NCBI GenBank assembly: GCA_949742895.1
Contig: CATJRT010000076.1
Location: 1 to 5,584 of the forward strand
From: an uncultured Eubacteriales bacterium
GTDB lineage: Bacteria > Bacillota_A > Clostridia > Oscillospirales > Oscillospiraceae
Reading direction: 5' to 3'
DNA: 5,584 bases
Below, in pieces: positions 1-5,338 of this stretch. The notes under the pieces were generated by a model, which was not told where the DNA came from, made no database searches, and saw only the letters and a list, made by a program, of their open reading frames with translations. The position numbers and the translations under genes were made by a program. Each line of letters starts with the position of its first letter. Position 1 is the first letter of the stretch.

Positions 1-1002
1 AGAGCACAGGCCGCACAGCACCGACAGGCGGGACAGCTGCCTGCCGCAGATCCTAGCCGACTCCAGCTCCCCCGCGCCCAGCACGCTGGCCAGGAGGATA
101 CCGCCGCCGTTCGCGACGCCTCTGGTGAAGCACAGGATCACGTTTTTGATCACGGCAGCGATGGAGTTGGCGGCCGTGATCTCGCCGCCCAGGTGGCCGA
201 TGATGGCGCTGCAACTGGTGGTGCCCAGGCCCCAGACCAGATGGTTGAGCAGGACAGGGAAGCTGTAGCGCCAAAAATCCCGCTCCAGCCCCAGATCCAG
301 GCGGAACAGCTGTGCCCGCTGAAGGGGCACGTCTTTTGCGGCCCGGGCGTCCCACAGCACCAGCAGCAGCTCCACTGCCCGGGAGATCGAGGTGGTCAGC
401 GCTGCGCCCCTGGCCCCCATGGGGGGCACCCCAAACAACCCAAAAATGAAGATAGCGTTGAGCACCGTGTCGAGCCCCATGGCAAAGGAGCTGATGGCGG
501 CGCTCCATTTGGCCCTGCCCGTGGTCTTCATCACACACAGCCAGCATTGGGAGATACCCGTGAGCAGATAAGAAGGGGCGGCCAGGCGGAGATAGGCGCT
601 TCCAATGGAGATGAGCGTCTCTTCATCCGCGAAGATCCCCATCAGCAGCCGGGGGGCCAGCAGGGCCGCGCCAAAAAAGAGCAGGCCGATCCCGGCGGCA
701 TAGCGCAGGATGAGATGGAATACCCGCCGGACCATCTGCCGGTCGCCCCTGCCCTGGTACTGCGCCATGATGAGGGTGGCCCCGCTGACCAGGGCTCCGA
801 GAAACAGGTTTTCTACGAATTGGATCTGGGCGGCCAACGACACCGCCGCCAGCGCATCCTGGCTGACAAAGCCCAGCATGGCCGCATCTCCAGCGCTGAC
901 GGCGGCCAGCATGAACTGCTGGAAGGCAATGGGAAGGGCCAGCTCTTTGAGGCGTGCGTAAAAGTCCCGGCGGGAGAGGGCCGGATGCTCTGCACCCGTC
1001 AC
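1..1002 (-). CDS. MATE family multidrug/solute efflux transporter, 3' end cut off by window edge
   Basis: This is an integral membrane antiporter of the MATE superfamily, which normally exports organic cations or metabolites using a Na+ or H+ gradient. I translated 334 residues with no stop. The family is usually about 440-460 residues, so roughly the last quarter is missing. The first MATE repeat is seen in PIAFQQFMLAAVSAGDAAML (24-43), LAAVSLAAQIQFVENLFLGA (51-70) and the loop AQYQGRGD (80-87). Hydrophobic segments follow near 96-116, 133-155 and 165-190, with the family-like MGARGAALTTSISRAVE at 195-211. The second repeat begins at FWRYSFPVLLNHLVWGLG (243-260), followed by GHLGGEITAANSIAAVIKN and GVANGGGILLASVLGAGE. 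The start is a GTG at 1002-1000 that overlaps the sulfatase TGA (GTGA). No in-frame ATG lies upstream, and the next ATG (residue 31) would cut the first helix. The local Shine-Dalgarno is weak, which suggests translational coupling. The substrate cannot be read from the sequence. Confidence 0.9.
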   Translation of the reverse strand, partial: MTGAEHPALSRRDFYARLKELALPIAFQQFMLAAVSAGDAAMLGFVSQDALAAVSLAAQIQFVENLFLGALVSGATLIMAQYQGRGDRQMVRRVFHLILRYAAGIGLLFFGAALLAPRLLMGIFADEETLISIGSAYLRLAAPSYLLTGISQCWLCVMKTTGRAKWSAAISSFAMGLDTVLNAIFIFGLFGVPPMGARGAALTTSISRAVELLLVLWDARAAKDVPLQRAQLFRLDLGLERDFWRYSFPVLLNHLVWGLGTTSCSAIIGHLGGEITAANSIAAVIKNVILCFTRGVANGGGILLASVLGAGELESARICGRQLSRLSVLCGLCS

Positions 1003-2618
1003 GCCTTTGCCCCGCTGTCCGCCCGGCGCAGCTCCCCGAGCCGGGCGGATACCATGGCAAAACCAGCGCCCGCAAAAACCATCTTGCGGATCTCCTCCTC
1101 AGCCTCCGGCGGGCACTGACGGCGGACCTTTTCCCACATCAGCTCCGGCGGAATCCGCCGGTCGTACTGCCGGGGCACCACGTCGCAGGTGGTTTGATAC
1201 CAGTCCAGCATGGCCATGCGGAGCCTGCGGATCTCCGGCTCATGCTCCGGGCGGCCGTAGGCGTTGACCTCCTCCAGGGGGTCCCGCTCCAAGTCGTAGA
1301 ACTCGTGTTCTCCGGAGGTGCGGTGGACGTATTTATAACGCCGGTCCCGGACCATGGTGCCCTTGGCGTGGGCCAGGGCGTCGGTCTGGGCGGTCTGCCG
1401 GGGCCAGTACATGCTGGCCTTGGGGATGGTGCCCCCGTTGCCTGCCGCGGCGTGGTATTCATCGCACTGCTCCTCGTGGGGCAGACGGCCGCCCTCGCAA
1501 AACGCGTACTCCCGCAAGCAGGCGCTCCGGTCCGCCAGCACGGGCAGCAGGCTTTTCCCAAAGTGGTCACCGGAGGGGGCCACCCCGGCCAGGTCCATGG
1601 CGGTGGCGTAGAAATCCACCAGCTCCGCCAGCGAATCGGAGACGCCGGGGTCCACTGCCGTTCCCTTGGGAGGCTTGATCAGCAGGGGGACCCGGGTGAG
1701 GCAGTCCTCAAAGGTGTTCTGCGCCTTCTCCGGGATGCCGTAGTCACCGGTGTAGTCGCCGTGGTCGCTGAAAAAGAAGATCGCGCTGTTGTCATAGATT
1801 CCGGCCTCCTTCAACGCCTGGCACAGCCGCCGGAACTGGTCGTCCACCTTCCGGCACATGCCCAGGTAGCAGGCCCGCAGCTCGTCCCAGTCCGCCTCGG
1901 TGTAGGCTTCCATCCCCATGTGTTCCCGCAGCCGGGCCTGCATCCGGGACTTGCCCGCTCCGATCCCGGCACGGCGGGGCAGCTTTGCCCGGTCGATCAT
2001 GGAGAAATAGGGCTCCTCCACAGCGTAGGGCGGATGGGGATACATCGGCCCCAGGAACAGGCACAGGGGCTTGCCGTCCACCGGGTCTTTGATCCGCGCG
2101 ATGGCCGCGTCCACCGCCGCGTCGTCGGCGCTGTAGTGCCTGCCCTCGCCGTCCAGCCCCAGGCGGCCCTCGTAGTGGGAGTAATAGTTTTTATCTCCAG
2201 GCTGTCCCCGCAGGCCGGGATCCTCCGGTCCCGGCGGGGGGGCCATGGCGGCAGCGGTGAACACCTCGTCGGCGTGGCGGGCCATCAGGCCGGGTTCCTG
2301 CCCCGCCAACAGGTCGTTGCGGTCATTCATCCACACGTGGTAGCCCGCGTCTTTCAGCTGGCTGAGCAGGGTGGCGTCCCCATCGTGGAGCAGGTGCTGC
2401 ATGGTGCGGTGGCCGTGGACGTGGGGATAGAGGCCGGTGAAGAAGCTGCACCGGCTGGGCACGCACACCGGATTCTGGCAAAAGGCATTGCGGAAAGACA
2501 CCGCCTCCTCCCGGGCGAATCCATCCAGAAACGGTGTGGACGAGGCGGGGTTGCCCAGATGGGCCAAGGCGTCGGCCCGCATCTGATCCGGGTTGAAAAT
2601 GATGATGTTGGGCTGCAT
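999..2618 (-). CDS. Type I (formylglycine-dependent) sulfatase / phosphonate-monoesterase superfamily hydrolase
   Basis: This is a complete 539-residue alkaline-phosphatase-superfamily sulfatase that hydrolyses a sulfate ester (possibly a phosphonate or phosphate ester). The signature CxPSRxxxxTGxxPxxHG is intact: Cys52-Val-Pro-Ser-Arg56, Thr61-Gly62, Pro65, His68-Gly69. Cys52 is therefore the residue expected to be oxidised to formylglycine by an anaerobic sulfatase-maturating enzyme, which is not in this window. Other likely active-site residues are Asp11-Gln12 (metal), His195 in YPHPPY, Asp285-His286 in SDHGDY (metal) and Lys298. The C-terminal subdomain has the usual YKYV...EFYDLERDPLEEVN pattern (429-452). 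A charged, probably helical tail follows (about 483-539). The protein begins directly with the first beta strand (PNIIIF), with no signal peptide, so it should be cytoplasmic. The ATG has a good ribosome binding site 9 bases upstream. It follows the GH3 gene by 73 bp and overlaps the MATE start. The exact substrate (glycan, steroid or aryl sulfate) is not determinable. Confidence 0.93.
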   Translation of the reverse strand: MQPNIIIFNPDQMRADALAHLGNPASSTPFLDGFAREEAVSFRNAFCQNPVCVPSRCSFFTGLYPHVHGHRTMQHLLHDGDATLLSQLKDAGYHVWMNDRNDLLAGQEPGLMARHADEVFTAAAMAPPPGPEDPGLRGQPGDKNYYSHYEGRLGLDGEGRHYSADDAAVDAAIARIKDPVDGKPLCLFLGPMYPHPPYAVEEPYFSMIDRAKLPRRAGIGAGKSRMQARLREHMGMEAYTEADWDELRACYLGMCRKVDDQFRRLCQALKEAGIYDNSAIFFFSDHGDYTGDYGIPEKAQNTFEDCLTRVPLLIKPPKGTAVDPGVSDSLAELVDFYATAMDLAGVAPSGDHFGKSLLPVLADRSACLREYAFCEGGRLPHEEQCDEYHAAAGNGGTIPKASMYWPRQTAQTDALAHAKGTMVRDRRYKYVHRTSGEHEFYDLERDPLEEVNAYGRPEHEPEIRRLRMAMLDWYQTTCDVVPRQYDRRIPPELMWEKVRRQCPPEAEEEIRKMVFAGAGFAMVSARLGELRRADSGAKA

Positions 2619-2627
2619 GGTCTCACG

Positions 2628-2635
2628 CTCCTTTT
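2628..2635 (-). promoter_or_regulatory. Ribosome binding site of the sulfatase gene
   Basis: Read on the minus strand, AAAAGGAG lies 9 bases before the ATG at 2618. This fixes the sulfatase start and excludes the out-of-frame ATG at 2626, which would sit immediately after this motif. Confidence 0.8.
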
Positions 2636-2647
2636 ATCATATGGAAA

Positions 2648-2674
2648 GGGGCGGCGGCATTGCGCCGCCGCCCC
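2648..2674 (-). terminator. Intercistronic GC hairpin, possible weak terminator/attenuator between GH3 and sulfatase
   Basis: There is a perfect 11-bp inverted repeat: 2648-2658 pairs with 2664-2674 around a 5-base loop (2659-2663). It is almost pure G+C. It begins 17 bases after the GH3 stop codon and ends 12 bases before the sulfatase ribosome binding site. On the minus strand only three T residues follow the stem, and then CC. The U-tract is thus too short for a confident full terminator. It may terminate part of the transcripts, or protect the GH3 message from 3' exonucleases and so set the GH3:sulfatase ratio. The structure is certain from the sequence; its role is inference. Confidence 0.6.
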
Positions 2675-2691
2675 CTGAGAGGTTTTCAGCC

Positions 2692-5145
2692 TCAGCAGAC
2701 CTCCACAGGGCAGATATAGGCGCGCCTGCCCATCACATCCACAGTCTTGCCCACCAACTCGATCTTTCGCTGAAGGGGCAGGTCCCTGGAGCTGACGCCC
2801 ACCTTGACGGTGAGGTCGCCGGGCTCCACCACGAAGTCCATGTTCTCGTTGTAGTAGCCCATCTGGGCGGTGTTCAAGTGGAATTTGACGATCTTTTCCT
2901 CGCCGGGGGCCAGGGTGACCCGCTTGAAGCCCCGCAACTCCATCACCGGGCGGATTACGTGGGCGCCAAAGAAGCTGGTGTACAGCTGTACCACCTCGTC
3001 GCCCGCCACGCCGCCGGTGTTTTTCACCTTGCAGGACACCTCCACCACACCGTCGGTGGGCACCTCGCCGCAGGGCAGCTCCAGGCCGGAGAGCTGGAAG
3101 GTGGTGTAGCTCAGGCCGTGGCCGAAGCAGTACAGGGGGTCGGCGGGCCCATCCACATAGCCGCCGGAGAAGATTGAGCTTCCGGTGCTGTTGTCGCCGC
3201 CGCTCTGGTAGCCCGAGCCGGTGCGGTGGTTGTAGGTCAGGGGGATCTGGCCGGGGCTGCGGGGGATGGACATGGTCAGCTTGCCGCCGGGGACGGTGAC
3301 GCCGTCCAGTACATCCGCCACCGCCTTGCCCGCGAACTGGCCGGGCATGAACGCCTGGAGGATCGCTCCGCAGTGCTCCGCCGCCCAGTTGACGGAGAAG
3401 ACACCGGGGCCGTAGAGCACCACCACCATGGGCTTGCCCACGGCGGCAACGGCTTCCAGAAGCTGCTGCTGCACGCCGGGCAGGTCCAGGAACTGCCGGT
3501 CCTTGCCCTCGCCGCCGGTGACGTTCACCCAGCCGCTGTTGCCGCCCAGGGCCATGACCACCACATCGGCGTCCTTGGCGGCGGCCACGGCCTCGTCAAA
3601 GCCGGAGGTGTCCTCCTTGATGATGTCGCAACCCTGGGCGTACACGACCTGATGGCGGTCAGCCAGCGCCTCGCGCAGGCTGCGGGCGCCCATCTCCCGC
3701 AGGACGCTGTTCATGTCGCCCAGCTTGGCCCGGTCTTCGCCGGAGAACATGGCGTACATGGCGGCGAAGGGGCCGGGGACCACCTTCTTCTCTCCGCCGT
3801 CCTGTTCCTGGTCGGCCTTGGCCTGCTCGTCGGCGATACCGTTGAAGGTGGTGGCCTCGCCGCTGGCCCCGGCCTGGAGCATCTCGATGTATGCGGGATA
3901 GGTGTAGCCGCTGACGGGATAGCGCAGGCTGTCGCCATGGGGGCCGATGACGGCCAGCTTCGCCCCGGCGACCAGGGGCAGCACGCCATCGTTTTTCAGC
4001 AGCACCAGGGACTTTCCGGCGATCTTCTCGCTCAGGGCGTTTTTCTGCGCGTCGTTCATGGCTTGGAGGACCTTGTCCACATCGCAATAGGGGTTTTCAA
4101 ACAGCCCCATGTCGAACTTGATGGCCAGTACCCGGCGGACGGATTCGTCCAGCACGGACTCGTCCAGCTCCCCGGCGCGGACATACTCGGGCAGGTGGCG
4201 GAAGGCCGCGCCCACGGGGATCTCGGTGTCGCAGCCGCCTTTCTTGGCCAGCAGCCCCGCCTCCTCATAAGTACGGGAGAGCTTGTAGTAGTTGTACAGC
4301 TTCAGCACCGCCGCTCCGTCGGAGGTGAGCACGCCCTGGAAGCCCATGGCGTCCCGCAGCAGGGTGCGGGCGATCTTTGGGTTCATGATGACGGGCAGGC
4401 CGTCGATCTCCCCGTAGTTGCCCATCACCGCGTCCAGCCCGGCCTCCTTGTCGGCGGCCTCGAAGGGGGTGGCGAACACCTCGTAGAGTTCCCGGTCGTT
4501 GATCCGCGCCACGGCGGTGTTCAGCCCAGCCTGGCTCTCGGAGTAGCCCAGGAAGTGTTTAGCGATACAGCTCACGCCCTGGCCCTGCATACCGCGGACA
4601 TAGTTGATGCCGAACTGGCTGATAAGGTAGGGATCCTCGCCGAACGTCTCATAAGTGCGGCCCCAGCGGGGGTCTCGGGACACGTCGATCACCGGGCTCA
4701 TGGCAGAGGTGATGCCTACGCTGCGGCTCTCCTGGCCGATGACGCGGCTCATCTCCTCCGCCAGCTCCGGCTCCCAGGTACACCCCAGGTTGGCCATGGA
4801 CGGGAACAGGGTGCCGCCGGCGGCGGGATAGCCGCACAGGTTTTCCGTCTGAAGGGCCACGGGGATGCCAAGGCGGGTCTCCTTGACGAAATACTCCTGC
4901 ACGGTGTTGGAAATCTCGGCGATCTGTACCGGGTCCACCAGGCCCACGATGGAGTATTGGGTGAACCGGCCGTGGCCGTTGGGAAATTTCTCCCTCAGCG
5001 CGTCCACATCCACCTTGCCGTCCACGATGAAGGAGGCGGCCAGGTCGCCGCAAAGCTGCGCGGCCTTTTCCTCCAGGGTCATACGGGAGAGAAGGTCCTC
5101 CACCCGCTGCGCGGTGGGCAGCGCTTTGTTTCTGTAGTCTTCCAT
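2692..5145 (-). CDS. Glycoside hydrolase family 3 beta-glycosidase (beta-glucosidase/xylosidase-like)
   Basis: This is a complete 817-residue GH3 enzyme, a retaining exo-glycosidase that releases a terminal sugar (commonly beta-glucose or beta-xylose). The N-terminal TIM-barrel domain (about 10-350) shows DPRWGRTYETFGEDP (158-172), KHF (196-198), YGEIDGLPV (244-252) and GFQGVLTSDG, with Asp276 as the expected nucleophile. The second, alpha/beta sandwich domain (about 378-640) includes GKSLVLLKNDGVLPL and GGEGKDRQFLDLPG; Glu546 is the likely acid/base. LYCFGHGLSYTTF (671-683) leads into a C-terminal fibronectin-III-like domain (about 698-785) with VKNTGGVAGDEVVQLY and RPVMELRGFKRV. There is no signal peptide, so it should act in the cytoplasm on imported oligosaccharides or glycosides. 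The start at 5145 is chosen because AAGGAGGA lies 5 bases upstream; an in-frame TTG at 5223 lacks one. It is the first gene of the probable GH3-sulfatase-MATE unit. Sugar specificity cannot be assigned. One oddity is LCG where many relatives have LHG (103-105). Confidence 0.95.
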   Translation of the reverse strand: MEDYRNKALPTAQRVEDLLSRMTLEEKAAQLCGDLAASFIVDGKVDVDALREKFPNGHGRFTQYSIVGLVDPVQIAEISNTVQEYFVKETRLGIPVALQTENLCGYPAAGGTLFPSMANLGCTWEPELAEEMSRVIGQESRSVGITSAMSPVIDVSRDPRWGRTYETFGEDPYLISQFGINYVRGMQGQGVSCIAKHFLGYSESQAGLNTAVARINDRELYEVFATPFEAADKEAGLDAVMGNYGEIDGLPVIMNPKIARTLLRDAMGFQGVLTSDGAAVLKLYNYYKLSRTYEEAGLLAKKGGCDTEIPVGAAFRHLPEYVRAGELDESVLDESVRRVLAIKFDMGLFENPYCDVDKVLQAMNDAQKNALSEKIAGKSLVLLKNDGVLPLVAGAKLAVIGPHGDSLRYPVSGYTYPAYIEMLQAGASGEATTFNGIADEQAKADQEQDGGEKKVVPGPFAAMYAMFSGEDRAKLGDMNSVLREMGARSLREALADRHQVVYAQGCDIIKEDTSGFDEAVAAAKDADVVVMALGGNSGWVNVTGGEGKDRQFLDLPGVQQQLLEAVAAVGKPMVVVLYGPGVFSVNWAAEHCGAILQAFMPGQFAGKAVADVLDGVTVPGGKLTMSIPRSPGQIPLTYNHRTGSGYQSGGDNSTGSSIFSGGYVDGPADPLYCFGHGLSYTTFQLSGLELPCGEVPTDGVVEVSCKVKNTGGVAGDEVVQLYTSFFGAHVIRPVMELRGFKRVTLAPGEEKIVKFHLNTAQMGYYNENMDFVVEPGDLTVKVGVSSRDLPLQRKIELVGKTVDVMGRRAYICPVEVC

Positions 5146-5150
5146 GTTCT

Positions 5151-5158
5151 TCCTCCTT
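5151..5158 (-). promoter_or_regulatory. Strong ribosome binding site of the GH3 gene
   Basis: On the minus strand AAGGAGGA sits 5 bases before the ATG at 5145. This is a near-perfect match to the 16S rRNA anti-Shine-Dalgarno, and it decides the start over the upstream in-frame TTG at 5223. Confidence 0.9.
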
Positions 5159-5170
5159 GATTTTGTGTTT

Positions 5171-5187
5171 GGCAGAGCTCCTCCGCC
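5171..5187 (-). other. Small hairpin in the GH3 5' leader
   Basis: Read on the minus strand, GGCGGAG and CTCTGCC form a 7-bp stem (one G-U pair) around a GAG triloop. It lies between the AT-rich promoter and the true ribosome binding site. The GGAGGAG inside it resembles a second Shine-Dalgarno but has no start codon at a suitable distance. The pairing is visible; any regulatory or stabilising role is inference. Confidence 0.4.
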
Positions 5188-5194
5188 TTTATAC

Positions 5195-5211
5195 TTTATT
5201 AACTTAATAAA
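5195..5211. promoter_or_regulatory. AT-rich perfect palindrome, candidate operator
   Basis: TTTATTAA (5195-5202) and TTAATAAA (5204-5211) form a perfect 8-bp inverted repeat around a single central C at 5203. It overlaps the putative -10 and spacer of the GH3 promoter, the position expected for a repressor operator. AT-rich DNA yields such symmetry by chance more often than GC-rich DNA, so binding is only a suggestion. No regulator gene is visible in the window. Confidence 0.4.
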
Positions 5212-5223
5212 ATAATATAACAA
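5195..5223 (-). promoter_or_regulatory. Putative promoter of the GH3-sulfatase-MATE unit
   Basis: The DNA upstream of GH3 switches abruptly from GC-rich to AT-rich. The best sigma-A-like pair on the minus strand is TTGTTA (5223-5218, -35) and AATAAA (5200-5195, -10), with 17-base spacing. Each matches the consensus at about four of six positions. A second possible -10, TATAAA, lies at 5193-5188 but has no convincing -35. The promoter should be in this stretch because the preceding gene is closed by a terminator; the exact hexamers are uncertain. Confidence 0.4.
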
Positions 5224-5287
5224 TCGTTTGCGCTTTGCTAGTGGCGAATATAGCTAAACTTATCCAGTTGTTTTTGTGCAGTTAGAC

Positions 5288-5324
5288 AAAAAAGCTACCG
5301 CCCCACTGGGACGGCAGCTTTTTT
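5288..5324 (-). terminator. Intrinsic (Rho-independent) terminator of the gene at the right edge
   Basis: Bases 5288-5304 pair with 5308-5324 around a 3-base loop, with A6 on one side and T6 on the other. In minus-strand RNA all 17 positions pair, two of them as G-U wobbles, and a U6 run follows. In plus-strand RNA those same two positions become A-C mismatches. The structure is therefore best suited to stop transcription moving leftwards from the gene that ends at 5339, 14 bases before the stem. The A-tract could still give weak terminator activity in the other direction. Confidence 0.9.
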
Positions 5325-5338
5325 GAATGAAGTATAGC

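Noticed and set aside
623..1075. Minus-strand frames starting at 1075 and 995 near the MATE start
   Set aside because: They are out of frame with the MATE protein and give Arg/Pro/Gly-rich translations. The GTG at 1002 in the third frame gives a clean family match.
193..1119. Plus-strand open frame (308 codons) antisense to the MATE gene
   Set aside because: It is hydrophilic and low in recognisable structure. The minus strand gives a continuous MATE protein with both repeats across the same region.
954..2678. Long plus-strand open frame (574 codons) antisense to the sulfatase
   Set aside because: It is the mirror of a real gene in GC-rich DNA. Its translation is Gly/His/Val/Gln-rich without domains, whereas the minus strand encodes an intact sulfatase signature and metal site over the same bases.
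3226..5160. Long plus-strand open frame (644 codons) antisense to GH3
   Set aside because: It is composition-driven shadow coding: no domain is recognisable, and the opposite strand encodes a full GH3 enzyme with all main motifs and a strong ribosome binding site.
5143..5223. Upstream TTG start that would add 26 residues to GH3
   Set aside because: It lies within the putative promoter -35 and has no Shine-Dalgarno. The added residues are not GH3-like, while the ATG at 5145 has a near-perfect ribosome binding site.
5225..5238. Possible CcpA (cre) site in the GH3 upstream region
   Set aside because: It has a central GCGC with flanking T/A runs, but the two halves are not inverted repeats and the outer consensus bases do not match.
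5237..5254. GCTA...TAGC inverted repeat upstream of the promoter
   Set aside because: It has only four base pairs around a 10-base loop, which is expected by chance.
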